This document shows, in pieces, positions 15,927 to 23,994 of a stretch of DNA of 32,038 nt (the stretch's first letter is position 1; the number at the start of each line of letters is the position of its first letter). Where the stretch lies: positions 1-32,038 of the forward strand of contig JAAYYB010000021.1 of the NCBI GenBank assembly GCA_012515615.1, given 5' to 3'. The notes beneath the pieces are model-generated. The model had not been told where the DNA came from. It searched no databases and saw only the letters and a list, made by a program, of their open reading frames with translations. This DNA comes from Fibrobacter sp. GTDB taxonomy: Bacteria > Fibrobacterota > Chitinivibrionia > Chitinivibrionales > Chitinispirillaceae. Made by a program: the position numbers and the translations under genes.

Positions 15927-16100
15927 TAAACCTAAAAGTCACAGTTGGGGAGAACAAAAAACTGTAAGATGTTGAGATGATAAGGCTTGAAGGATTTGCA
16001 GGTCTTAACCGACAAGGTGATAAGATCAAGATGCCTGAAAGTCTTTGGACTCAACAGATTACGATTTTTTTACCTCATCCAACTGCGATTTTCAGGTTAA
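15927..16100 (+). repeat. Structured intergenic repeat, copy C (174 bp)
   Basis: The inverted ends 15927-15948 and 16079-16100 pair with a few mismatches. The core hairpin 16001-16010/16019-16027 keeps the loop GACAAGGT but has one extra base in the left arm. The inner TGTTGAG/CTCAACA stem is conserved. The element ends 10 nt from the stop codon of the minus-strand outer-membrane-like gene, so it would lie in that gene's 3' untranslated region on the opposite strand. Confidence 0.87.
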
Positions 16101-16110
16101 ACCATATTTG

Positions 16111-16734
16111 TCAGAATCTGAAATGAATTCCACCTTCTGCAGTAAATCCCGCACCCTTTGCTTTAGTTTCAACTTCATAGTCACCGCACAACCCAATCAT
16201 TCCACTAAAGCCAAATCTCCACACATAGGCCTCGATACCACAGCCGCCGCCTGCCGTAATCTTATTTTTAAATTCCCTGCCTTTTTGGCGCACATTATCA
16301 TACTCACTGCGGGAATAATCATATCTTGACTCATAATAATCGTATTTTCTATACTGTGTATTGAGATTCCCCCCGGCATACAGAAGAAATCTGAGGTACT
16401 TTGCTTCTGCAATATTTTTCAAAAATGTCAGACCTAAAGAACCCAGCCCCTCATGTGAATATCCACTGTCGATGTCATAATAGCCGCTATACTGCTCATC
16501 CGGATACTTATACTCACGGTAAAAGGGAAAAAAGTTAACCTGATATGCCCAGCTGTTTTTAATCCACTTTCTGAAAGAAAGTCCGTATCCGGAAGTGAGG
16601 CCGCCTGCAAATCCTACATAATTTGAATATCTTTCTGTTGTGACTTTTGAGTATGATGACTGACTCGTATCATTGTCATCATCTGCAAATGAACAGACAC
16701 ACAAAAGCAGAAGAACACCCACTATTTTCCTCAT
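16111..16734 (-). CDS. Putative outer-membrane beta-barrel-like protein
   Basis: This is a 207-residue exported protein of unknown function. The signal peptide MRKIVGVLLLLCVCSFA is followed by an acidic, Ser-rich mature N terminus (DDDNDTSQSSYS). The body alternates aromatic and glycine residues (YVGFAGGLTSGYGLSFRKW, YLRFLLYAGGNLNTQYR, ITAGGGCGIEAYVW) and ends in GGIHFRF. A C-terminal phenylalanine on an amphipathic strand is the usual outer-membrane barrel signal. A central Tyr/Asp-rich stretch (YKYPDEQYSGYYDIDSGYS and RKYDYYESRYDYSRSEYD) probably forms an extracellular loop. About eight strands would fit the length. AGGGGGA lies upstream of the start. It is probably monocistronic; the neighbouring glgC ends 217 nt upstream. 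Confidence 0.75.
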   Translation of the reverse strand: MRKIVGVLLLLCVCSFADDDNDTSQSSYSKVTTERYSNYVGFAGGLTSGYGLSFRKWIKNSWAYQVNFFPFYREYKYPDEQYSGYYDIDSGYSHEGLGSLGLTFLKNIAEAKYLRFLLYAGGNLNTQYRKYDYYESRYDYSRSEYDNVRQKGREFKNKITAGGGCGIEAYVWRFGFSGMIGLCGDYEVETKAKGAGFTAEGGIHFRF

Positions 16735-16911
16735 ACATCATCCCCCTTTAGAAATAATGACACACTGTCTTCTTTTTGTAATACCTGACTTATGAATCCG
16801 GAAAGAGACGAGGTGCGTTTAGACCTTGTAGAAGAAAGGTTTGAACAACTCGCCCTGATCCGGGTGCATTTGTTTGGTAATATACTACATTTTACAAACT
16901 ATACGGAAACT

Positions 16912-16937
16912 GCCGGAGTTCATTTCTGAACGCCGGC
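16912..16937 (-). terminator. Hairpin downstream of glgC
   Basis: The 11-nt arms 16912-16922 and 16927-16937 pair with a single mismatch around a TTTC loop, 15 nt past the glgC stop on the minus strand. There is no adjacent T-run, so it may be an mRNA-stabilising hairpin or a factor-assisted terminator. The rest of 16735-16951 contains only a doubtful 45-codon frame on the plus strand (16792-16929). Confidence 0.5.
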
Positions 16938-16951
16938 TTATATGCAGCTGA

Positions 16952-18217
16952 TTAAAAAATATAACCGGAAGGAATACGCGCGGATTTCGGAACCACAATT
17001 ATTCCATCGCGAATAACGATCCCGTCCTTTTCTCCATTCTTCAGCCCTTCCTTGTTTATTAACTGAACATTATCTCCGATCCTTACATCTTTGTCAAGGA
17101 TTGCATTCTTGATAACACAATTTTTCCCTATTCCAAGCCCATGGCCATCATCGCGCTCCTGTTCATAATAATCTGCACCCATCAGTATCACCCTCGTCAG
17201 CGTGCTCCCTGACCTGATTACAGATCTTAATCCAATTACACTGTCGGCAATCTTTGCATCGTTAATCATCGATCCTTCACAGATAATTGATGAGTTGATT
17301 ATGGAACCGTCAATCTTGGCGGCAGGAAGGTATCGCGCGTGTGTAAATATGGGTTTTTCCTGGTCATAAAAATTAAATGGTGGAACAGGTTTTGTCATAT
17401 CGATGTGAGAATCAAAAAACGCTTTTGTGGTTCCAATATCCTCCCAATACCCTGTAAAAGGATAGGCAAAAACGCGGTAATTGGAAATTGCTGCCGGAAT
17501 TATCTGTTTGCCAAAATCGTCATAATCGTACTTGTTAAGAATATCAAACAGCACTTTCTTTTTGAAAAGATAAATCCCCATCGACCCCACATGAGTTTTA
17601 TCATCTCCGGCACCGGAAAACTCCGCCTTTGACCTTAAAGCCTCAGGAATACTAAACTCATCAACAACGGCATCATCTAAGGGCTTTTCAACAAAATCTG
17701 CGACCCTGAACTCCGAATCAAGTTTCATAATGCCAAGTTCCCTTACTTTGGAACGCTCAACCGGCACCACACTCAGAGTTATATCAGCGTTGTTTGCATT
17801 GTGGAATTCTATAAAACGGTTAAAATCCATCCTGTAAAGATGATCCCCGGAAAGCAGCAGAACATTATCGCCGGCCATCTTGAAATTAGTGATATTTTTG
17901 CGAACAGCATCCGCTGTCCCCTGATACCAGCCTTTACTATCTGTAGTCTGTGATGCCGCAAGCACAGATACAAAACCACCCGAAAAAGTATCCATACGAT
18001 AGGTCTGAAAAATATGCCTGTGTAGAGATTCCGATGCAAACTGGGTAAGAACCCATATTGTTCGGATACCCGCATGAAGACAGTTACTGATTGGAATATC
18101 AATAAGCCGGAATTTTCCACCTATCGGCACAGCTGGTTTTGAGCGGGATTCGGTTAGCGGATGTAATCTGCGACCCTGACCGCCTGCAAGAATAATCGAT
18201 GTTACAGATCTGGGCAT
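16952..18217 (-). CDS. glgC: Glucose-1-phosphate adenylyltransferase (ADP-glucose pyrophosphorylase)
   Basis: The enzyme makes ADP-glucose from ATP and glucose-1-phosphate, the committed step of bacterial glycogen synthesis. The 421-residue length is typical. The nucleotidyltransferase signature IILAGGQGRRLHPLTESRSK runs from residue 8, followed by KPAVPIGGKFRLIDIPISNC. Other family blocks are YQGTADAVRKN, LLSGDHLYRMDF, DFVEKP and HVGSMGIYLFKKKVLF. The C-terminal third is a left-handed beta-helix (IDGSIINSSIICEGSMINDAKIADSV and on), and ADYYEQERDDG resembles cyanobacterial and plant-type enzymes. The ATG at 18217 is chosen because GAGGAG lies 5 nt upstream; a GTG 6 nt earlier overlaps that site. 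A sigma70-like promoter precedes it. Confidence 0.96.
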   Translation of the reverse strand: MPRSVTSIILAGGQGRRLHPLTESRSKPAVPIGGKFRLIDIPISNCLHAGIRTIWVLTQFASESLHRHIFQTYRMDTFSGGFVSVLAASQTTDSKGWYQGTADAVRKNITNFKMAGDNVLLLSGDHLYRMDFNRFIEFHNANNADITLSVVPVERSKVRELGIMKLDSEFRVADFVEKPLDDAVVDEFSIPEALRSKAEFSGAGDDKTHVGSMGIYLFKKKVLFDILNKYDYDDFGKQIIPAAISNYRVFAYPFTGYWEDIGTTKAFFDSHIDMTKPVPPFNFYDQEKPIFTHARYLPAAKIDGSIINSSIICEGSMINDAKIADSVIGLRSVIRSGSTLTRVILMGADYYEQERDDGHGLGIGKNCVIKNAILDKDVRIGDNVQLINKEGLKNGEKDGIVIRDGIIVVPKSARIPSGYIF

Positions 18218-18272
18218 AAACACTCCTCTGATTTGGTCATTAATCTGCCTGTCAATGCAGCTTTTCCCTCAA

Positions 18273-18302
18273 TTTATAATACAATATAGTACAATCTGTC
18301 CA
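18273..18302 (-). promoter_or_regulatory. Sigma70-like promoter of glgC
   Basis: Read on the minus strand, TGGACA (18302-18297) and TATAAA (18278-18273) are separated by 18 nt. Each differs from the TTGACA/TATAAT consensus at one position. The -10 element lies about 56 nt before the glgC start codon, giving a leader of about 50 nt. Confidence 0.55.
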
Positions 18303-18562
18303 CAGATAATTCAACTTCTGATGATCAGAGCCCCCTAAAGCATCCCTTATAACATGTTTGCTGTTTCGAGGATCTATGTTGAAGTAGTTTTCCTGCTCTT
18401 TTCTCTTTTTTTCAAGCAGAAAGTAGAGTATCTGTTAAGTTTGCATCAGATACGATCAACTGCAGGATTGCGTGCGAAAGAGTGAGCGATTCTCCAGCGA
18501 CTGGCAGGGGCGAGAAGGTGAAAAAAAATGCCGATCAGAACGGAATAAGTTATTCTCTAAAG
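18303..18562. other. Non-coding gap between the BON gene and glgC
   Basis: I see no gene or clear terminator in this stretch. It includes a CT-rich tract near 18391-18412 and a mixed segment around 18450-18520 without obvious repeats. A plus-strand open frame beginning at 18482 runs antisense into the BON gene and is not supported. Confidence 0.4.
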
Positions 18563-19225
18563 CTAAATAATATCTATCTTATTTACCACATCTATAACGC
18601 CATCAGTGTTACGCACAATATTCTCCGCTGCCTCAGAAGCTGCCTTTCCGGAAACATCCCCGGTCAGAATTACCTTTCCATTATCAACCTGAACATCTAT
18701 AGAATTCACATCAATTTCTATATGTCTGTCAAAAGCAGCCTCTATATCGCGAGCTATCAGCTCATCAACATAATGCTGTGCAGAAACAACTGCCAGACAA
18801 TTGTTAACAGAAACAACGCCATTGACATTCAGTATAATTTCTCCGGCCCGGATTTTTTGCCAGAAGGCCGGCACCGTTCCGTCAAGAGTCACCTTTCCGT
18901 TGTCAACAGAGACAAGGATATCAGTATTATCTATATTTGAATCCCATAAAAGTACATTTGAAACCATTCCTTTGATTTCCCCATCGGAGGGCACAATGTG
19001 ACCTGAGGGAAAACGCACAGAGACCTCGTTTCGGACAGCATTTACACCCGGAACCGCCCAGGCATCCTGTTCAGCGGCCAGCCTGGCCATATAAGATGGA
19101 GTCGTACCACTTAGAATTACTGTTCCATCCCGCATCTCTATAGAAATTCCAGATGCATCAATACGGGAATCCCAGAAGAGCTGATCGACGATGTTTTTTT
19201 TGATTTCCTCTTTACTGAAAGCCAT
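18563..19225 (-). CDS. Protein with three BON domains
   Basis: This 220-residue protein is built almost entirely of three BON repeats, at about 5-71, 82-147 and 152-220. Each has the D(N)G-K/T-V-x-L-x-G hallmark (RDGTVILSG, DNGKVTLDG, DNGKVILTG) followed by a helix and a terminal V-x-V strand. BON domains are found in OsmY-like periplasmic stress proteins and other envelope proteins, and are thought to bind membranes or other macromolecules. No signal peptide or lipobox is visible, so this version appears cytoplasmic, unlike OsmY. AGGAGGG stands just before the ATG. The phosphoribosyltransferase gene ends 8 nt upstream, so the two are one operon. Confidence 0.88.
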   Translation of the reverse strand: MAFSKEEIKKNIVDQLFWDSRIDASGISIEMRDGTVILSGTTPSYMARLAAEQDAWAVPGVNAVRNEVSVRFPSGHIVPSDGEIKGMVSNVLLWDSNIDNTDILVSVDNGKVTLDGTVPAFWQKIRAGEIILNVNGVVSVNNCLAVVSAQHYVDELIARDIEAAFDRHIEIDVNSIDVQVDNGKVILTGDVSGKAASEAAENIVRNTDGVIDVVNKIDII

Positions 19226-19233
19226 TTGCCCTC

Positions 19234-19890
19234 CTATTTTTTCTTCCTCTCAAATGCTTTCTGCAGCAATTCTGTTACTTCATTATCTTCCACCTGCTCA
19301 AAGTCCTCATACCAGTAACCTACAGACATAAAGGGCTCCGGCATGCTCAAACATACCACCTCATCTGCCTCTGACTTCAGTTCCTCACAGCTTGACTGTG
19401 CCCCTACCGGAATCGCCGCTACCAGCACCGATGGTTCCTTGCGCCTGATAGCTTTCAGCGCCGCTTTCATTGTAGCCCCTGTTGCAACTCCATCATCAAT
19501 CACCAATACCGTTCTGCCGGTGATGCGCGGGGACAAACGGCCATTTCGATAAAGTTTCTGGCGGCGGGCAAGCTCTTTACGCTCGCGTTCTGCCGTTTCG
19601 TCAATGATTTCCTCTGATATGGACAAGTAGTTTACAACTGCATCATTGAGAAACACTATCCCACCCTCGGCAATTGCTCCCATCGCCAGCTCCGACTCAA
19701 ACGGGGTACCTAATTTCCTTACCAGAAATACATCTAACTCGCCATTTAGAGCCTCAGAGACCTCATATGCTACTTTGATACCCCCTCTTGGAAGAGCCAG
19801 CACCAGAAGGTCGGGCGTGTTTGCGTATCTGGCAAGTTTTAAAGCCAGTTTTCTTCCAGCCTCTTCCCGGTTGCGGTATCTCTCCATCAT
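19234..19890 (-). CDS. Predicted phosphoribosyltransferase (COG1926-like)
   Basis: This is a 218-residue type I phosphoribosyltransferase-fold protein. The PRPP-binding motif VLVIDDGVATGAT (residues 128-140) has the paired Asp132-Asp133. The N-terminal block LLVLALPRGGIKVAYEVSEAL, then DVFLVRKLGTPFESELAMGAIAEGG, is the hallmark of a stand-alone group of unknown substrate. These proteins are often encoded near universal-stress or BON proteins. The hood region that determines base specificity is not of a recognised purine or pyrimidine type, so no pathway is claimed. GAGGAA lies 7 nt before the first of two adjacent ATG codons. It is followed by the BON gene after 8 nt. Confidence 0.88.
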   Translation of the reverse strand: MMERYRNREEAGRKLALKLARYANTPDLLVLALPRGGIKVAYEVSEALNGELDVFLVRKLGTPFESELAMGAIAEGGIVFLNDAVVNYLSISEEIIDETAERERKELARRQKLYRNGRLSPRITGRTVLVIDDGVATGATMKAALKAIRRKEPSVLVAAIPVGAQSSCEELKSEADEVVCLSMPEPFMSVGYWYEDFEQVEDNEVTELLQKAFERKKK

Positions 19891-19953
19891 ATAATCATTC
19901 CTCTAATCATCCTTTTTCAAAAACGGGAAAAAAGGTTCTCAAATCGGGAAGCT

Positions 19954-20262
19954 CTACCAGCTTATTGTACCCTCATCTGTGCCCCCATAACCACTGTGGC
20001 CATAATCACCTACACTTTTTGGCTTGCGGCCTGTTGCCTCACTCACTTTTATATGACGGCCCTGAAACTCTTTCCCGTTAAGGTTATGAATAGCGGCTTC
20101 TGCATTCTCCATCTCCACAAATCCAAAACCCCGGGATCTTCCTGTTTCCCTGTCGGTTATTATGGACGCTGATTCCACTTTACCATACTGGCTGAAAAGA
20201 TCCTTTAAAGCCTCATCTGTTGTGCCCCAGGATAGATTTCCTATGTAGAGTTTCTTTGACAT
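19954..20262 (-). CDS. RRM-type RNA-binding protein
   Basis: This is a 102-residue single RNA recognition motif protein. RNP2 is LYIGNL (5-10) and RNP1 is RGFGFVEM (44-51), with the RNA-stacking aromatics Tyr6, Phe46 and Phe48 present. A short Gly/Tyr/Ser tail follows (GDYGHSGYGGTDEG), like the glycine-rich RNA-binding proteins of cyanobacteria, which can be cold-induced. AGGGG lies upstream of the ATG. A perfect TATAAT on the minus strand (20309-20304) about 42 nt upstream may be its -10 box, though no good -35 is seen. It heads the minus-strand group followed by the phosphoribosyltransferase and BON genes, 63 nt away. Confidence 0.93.
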   Translation of the reverse strand: MSKKLYIGNLSWGTTDEALKDLFSQYGKVESASIITDRETGRSRGFGFVEMENAEAAIHNLNGKEFQGRHIKVSEATGRKPKSVGDYGHSGYGGTDEGTISW

Positions 20263-20408
20263 TCTTTGTCCCCTTAAAAATTGATCCTAACGTTATTTGA
20301 TAAATTATACGCCTGCCGATTGTGTTATAAGTGCAATCACAATACCAATAAGCTTTCAAGTGCGGCAGTAGTTTTGCTTTCCTGAGATGACATTCAAAGG
20401 ATATAAAC

Positions 20409-21905
20409 ATGAACAAAAGAGGAAGCGGTATTCTGCTTCACATCATCTCTCTGCCATCTCCTTACGGAATCGGGGACTTTGGGCCCCAGGCCTACCGCTT
20501 TGCAGATTTTCTCTCCCAGACAAAACAGAGTTACTGGCAGGTTCTCCCTCTCAACCCGACCGACCCCCAGCGCGATTACTCTCCTTACAGCAGCAACTCC
20601 TCTTTTGCCCTCAACCCACTGCTCATAAGCCCTGAGCTTCTGGCACAAGAAAACTATATCGATAAATCTGAATCAGCCCCCCCTTCGATATCCAGAACCG
20701 ATAGAGCCGAATACCAAACAGCCCTGACCTATAAACTGTCAATCCTTGAATCTGCATTCAGAAAAGCATACCCAAAAGGTCTGGGCACTGATTTCCAGAT
20801 TTTCTGCCGCCAGCACAGGCTCTGGCTCGACAACCATGCCCTCTATACTGCCCTTTCCTTAAAATTCAACGGCAAATCCTGGAGCCAGTGGCCCGAAAGC
20901 ATCCGTAACCGCAACCCCGATGCCCTTAAAGATGCATCCAGTGATCTTCAGGAATTAATTCTTAAAGAAAAATTCATACAGTTTCTTCTTCAACATCAAT
21001 GGAACAAACTAAGGGATTACTGCCACTCCCACAGTGTCCAGATAATCGGCGACCTTCCCATGTTTGTCAATTTTGAGAGCTCTGATGTATGGGCCAATCC
21101 CGCTATTTTCAAACTCGATGAAAAGCTTCAGCCGGAGTTCTACGCAGGAGTGCCTCCGGATCGTTTCAGCGGCAGCGGTCAGCTCTGGCAAAACCCGGTT
21201 TACAACTGGGATAACCTTTCCAAAAATGGATACCATTGGTGGGTGGAGAGGTTCAAACGATCTTTCGAGTTGTTTGACATCCTGAGAATCGATCACTTCC
21301 GTGGACTTGTAGCCTATTGGGAAATTTCAGCCAAAAACATGGACCCCTCAATCGGAAAATGGGAATCGGTGCCGGGATTTGACTTCTTCAATACTATTTT
21401 CAAGCACTTCTACTGCTTCCCCGTTATAGCCGAGGACCTGGGCATAATAACTCCCGATGTACGTGAGACCATTGCGCGCCTGGGAATTCCGGGCATGAAA
21501 GTGCTTCTATTTGCATTTGAGAACGGCACCAGAAACCACCCCTATCTTCCTCACATGTATGAGCGAAACTGCATGGCATGTACCGGCACCCATGATACAA
21601 ACACCATCAGAGGATGGTTCGAAAATGATTCTTCTGCCGATGAACGCAATAACCTGTTCCGCTATCTGGGCGAAAGCATCAGCAGCGAACAGATAAACTG
21701 GAAAGCGATCCAATTTCTCATGATGTCAGCCGCAGATATGGTCATTTTTCCCCTGCAGGATGTTTTAGGGCTGGGAAAAGAATCGCGTATGAATAATCCT
21801 GGAACCAGGGATAACAACTGGCTGTGGCGCTTTCCACAGGAAATGCTTACAGACGCAATCAGGTCAAAACTGGGTGAATTGACAATTATCTACGGAAGAG
21901 ACTGA
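20409..21905 (+). CDS. malQ: 4-alpha-glucanotransferase (amylomaltase, GH77)
   Basis: The enzyme transfers alpha-1,4-glucan segments between chains and so recycles maltodextrins and glycogen fragments. The 498 residues match the short bacterial amylomaltase form. The start RGSGILLHIISLPSPYGIGDFG is typical, as is the SPYSSNSSFALNPLLIS sugar-binding segment. The catalytic nucleophile is Asp295 (LRIDHFRG), the acid/base Glu342 (IAEDLG) and the transition-state stabiliser Asp396 (THDTNT). These sit within one to three positions of the Thermus enzyme. The 250s loop (GVPPDRFSGSGQLW) is present. AAGGA lies upstream of the start. It faces away from the RNA-binding gene and ends 3 nt before the stop of the convergent PAC2 gene. 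Confidence 0.96.
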   Translation: MNKRGSGILLHIISLPSPYGIGDFGPQAYRFADFLSQTKQSYWQVLPLNPTDPQRDYSPYSSNSSFALNPLLISPELLAQENYIDKSESAPPSISRTDRAEYQTALTYKLSILESAFRKAYPKGLGTDFQIFCRQHRLWLDNHALYTALSLKFNGKSWSQWPESIRNRNPDALKDASSDLQELILKEKFIQFLLQHQWNKLRDYCHSHSVQIIGDLPMFVNFESSDVWANPAIFKLDEKLQPEFYAGVPPDRFSGSGQLWQNPVYNWDNLSKNGYHWWVERFKRSFELFDILRIDHFRGLVAYWEISAKNMDPSIGKWESVPGFDFFNTIFKHFYCFPVIAEDLGIITPDVRETIARLGIPGMKVLLFAFENGTRNHPYLPHMYERNCMACTGTHDTNTIRGWFENDSSADERNNLFRYLGESISSEQINWKAIQFLMMSAADMVIFPLQDVLGLGKESRMNNPGTRDNNWLWRFPQEMLTDAIRSKLGELTIIYGRD

Positions 21906-21908
21906 TTA

Positions 21909-22841
21909 TCACTCGAAAAGATCGAGAAACCGATCTTCGTAGAGTTCATAAAGACCCCACTTGTCAAGTTCGTTTTTCAGTTCCTGCGCCTTTGACCTGT
22001 CTCTGTCAGCCGCCTGGAACATCCTTTCTATTCTATCCATCACATATCCGGGGACATCCTCCTTGCGAACATCTTCCCGCGGCTCCTCTCCGGCTGACTC
22101 TGTTTGCAACTCCATGGCGCCGGAAGAAAAAAACTCTTTAAGCTTTTCCTCTATCTCAGCAAACATGGGGTCTGCAGCTTCTATTTCTGCCTCAAGTTCA
22201 CTCATATCGATCTTAAGGCCCATCATGGAGGAAAGATTCTGAACAATCGACAAAGCCGCTTTGGGATATGTCAATCCAGTGGCATAAGCTGGAATAGTTG
22301 CCAACAAACAAACCGCATCTATTCCCTTAGTTTCCGCAAACCCCAGAATAAGACCGTTAAGACCGGCGATCATCCCGTCGGGCATTGCTTCCAGCCCGAT
22401 GCTCTCAAGCTCTCCCTTAAGTCCCGGATTGTTGCAAGCGTAAAGAAGCTGCGATTCCGCGGAATGACTCATCGATTGTGGCAATGCAGCGGCGGTATAT
22501 ATGCAAGGTGAATTAAGCTCCCTTGCCAGCTCTAAAATCGTACGGATCACATCGATATCATGATTGCCCCCTGCATGTGCGTTGCTCTCAAAGATAACCA
22601 GGTCAGGATTGTGGTTGTGATAAAAGACACTCTGGGGAGTCTCAGGAAAGCGGGTTACTCCGGAAGTAACCATTATGGATTCCGGAATTATAAACTGACT
22701 CATATCTATCTGGGCGAAAAGGTGGGAATTAAGATGTCGCCTCAGGTAGTCTATTGCCAGTATACCCACATTCCCTGCTCCGGTCCAGGCAGCAAACATT
22801 GGTGGAGAGGTATTAAAATTAGTCCTGTGGAGAATGTTCAT
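21909..22841 (-). CDS. PAC2 family protein
   Basis: This is a 310-residue protein of the PAC2 (proteasome-assembly-chaperone-like, COG1938/COG2047) family. Recognisable blocks are AAWTGAGNVGILAIDYL, then PDLVIFESNAHAGG, then YTAAALPQSMSH and MPDGMIAGLNGLILGFAETKGIDAVCLLATIPAYATGLTYPKAAL. The last of these carries the usual family glycines. The C-terminal 90 residues are acidic and helical (ELEAEIEAADPMFAEIEEKLKEFF onward), which may mediate interaction. Bacterial members have no assigned enzyme activity. It starts 5 nt after the PRC-barrel gene stop, so the two form a small operon. The ribosome site before ATG 22841 is poor, suggesting coupled translation. Confidence 0.88.
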   Translation of the reverse strand: MNILHRTNFNTSPPMFAAWTGAGNVGILAIDYLRRHLNSHLFAQIDMSQFIIPESIMVTSGVTRFPETPQSVFYHNHNPDLVIFESNAHAGGNHDIDVIRTILELARELNSPCIYTAAALPQSMSHSAESQLLYACNNPGLKGELESIGLEAMPDGMIAGLNGLILGFAETKGIDAVCLLATIPAYATGLTYPKAALSIVQNLSSMMGLKIDMSELEAEIEAADPMFAEIEEKLKEFFSSGAMELQTESAGEEPREDVRKEDVPGYVMDRIERMFQAADRDRSKAQELKNELDKWGLYELYEDRFLDLFE

Positions 22842-22846
22842 CTCTT

Positions 22847-23638
22847 TTATTCTTTCTCTCTTTCCCAGTATCCGTTCCGATTGTAATACTTGTAAAGTTT
22901 CTCTTCAAATTCACGCGTAAGCGGTTTTGTTGTATCAAACAGAGGACTGTTTCTTATCTCTTCCTGCAAAACATCTGCATATACCACAGCCTCTCCCCAG
23001 TCGATACCCTTTATCCACTGTGGTGCTATAAGAACTTTTTTCCCGGGGAGAAAATTGCGGGTTTCCACAACAAAATACCGGATCACCCACTTGTTGATAT
23101 CCAGTATATAATCATCAACATGCCCGATCTGCTCATCAAGAGCCTGAATATGATAACCCCGTATCTCTTTTGTTTCCCTGAGATGAGACTCCCGGGTTTG
23201 CGATTCCATCCGTTCATCTTTCTTAATTGCATCTATTGATCGCCTCTCCTCAAAAGAAGCATAGGGAGAGGCATGTTCAGGATAAAGGAGGCCTCCAAGT
23301 GAATTGACATTTATTGGATAATCCCAGTAGTAGGGCCAGGAGTAATAGTCATGAAGCTGCACCTCCTTTTGACTGGAGAGAGGTCTGGCAGTATCAATTT
23401 CAGGACTTGTACGCACCTGCTCTCTTGAATTTTTGACTCTGATTGCACCCTCAAGAACAGCTTCAAATGATGCAGGAGATAAAAGGACTCTCCTTCCAAT
23501 CAGAATCAAACCAATATCTATTACCAGATATCTTACAGCCCAGTTACGGTCATCAAAAAGAAACTGCTCAACTCTCCCGATTGCCCCGTCAACAGCTTCA
23601 ATTGATAATCCGGTCATCTCTTTTGCGCTCTTAAACAT
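22847..23638 (-). CDS. Double PRC-barrel domain protein
   Basis: This is a 263-residue protein with two PRC-barrel domains. The first is at about 1-85 (KSAKEMTGLSIEAVDGAIG, then VEQFLFDDRNWAVRYLVID). The second is at about 150-215 (ETKEIRGYHIQALDEQIG, then VDDYILDINKWVIRYFVVET). PRC barrels occur in photosynthetic reaction centre subunit H, RimM and many stress-related stand-alone proteins; those with this two-domain layout are usually uncharacterised. The linker is acidic and carries SWPYYWDYP. Start 23638 is chosen because GGAGG lies 6 nt upstream. The frame is open to 23770, but that extension translates short repeats and lacks a ribosome site. It is followed by the PAC2 gene. Confidence 0.88.
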   Translation of the reverse strand: MFKSAKEMTGLSIEAVDGAIGRVEQFLFDDRNWAVRYLVIDIGLILIGRRVLLSPASFEAVLEGAIRVKNSREQVRTSPEIDTARPLSSQKEVQLHDYYSWPYYWDYPINVNSLGGLLYPEHASPYASFEERRSIDAIKKDERMESQTRESHLRETKEIRGYHIQALDEQIGHVDDYILDINKWVIRYFVVETRNFLPGKKVLIAPQWIKGIDWGEAVVYADVLQEEIRNSPLFDTTKPLTREFEEKLYKYYNRNGYWEREKE

Positions 23639-23703
23639 CAGTAACCTCCAGTGGAGTATGTCTGAACTGTTTTGGGCAAAGAACATGCCATCTGCTGGAG
23701 AGT

Positions 23704-23772
23704 CACAAGTCGTATTCCTGCAGAAACGTCCGTCGGACATCTCTACCGAGTCACAAGTCACAAGTTGCAAGT
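23704..23772. repeat. Heptamer repeat (CACAAGT) upstream of the PRC-barrel gene
   Basis: CACAAGT occurs at 23704-23710, and as a tandem set at 23752-23758 and 23759-23765 with a variant TGCAAGT at 23766-23772. They lie 66-134 nt upstream of the minus-strand PRC-barrel start. The wider gap 23639-23994 holds no gene. It also contains an 8-bp inverted repeat (AATGGCAT 23818-23825, ATGCCATT 23840-23847). The repeats could be protein-binding sites or simple low-complexity sequence. Confidence 0.4.
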
Positions 23773-23994
23773 CAGGTGTTAAGAGTTACAAAGGGTACAT
23801 TTTACCTTAGCCCTTGAAATGGCATGATTCTATTCCTATATGCCATTCTTCAACGGCATGACGATCCATCGCGGCGGTGCCTAAAAAGGTCAGTTCTGAA
23901 GTCTCGAAATCACCACCCTTTACCTGTTCCATATCCAGACATATATTTTTTACTAACCAGGCATAGCACCCTTAACCACAAGCAAGGATAATTT

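Noticed and set aside
18482-18940. Plus-strand open frame of 152 codons
   Set aside because: It runs antisense through the well-supported BON gene and has an Asn/Ile/Tyr-rich composition typical of a shadow frame.
23639-23770. Extension of the PRC-barrel protein N terminus
   Set aside because: The added peptide is Cys/Ser-rich and translates the heptamer region; GGAGG marks the start at 23638.
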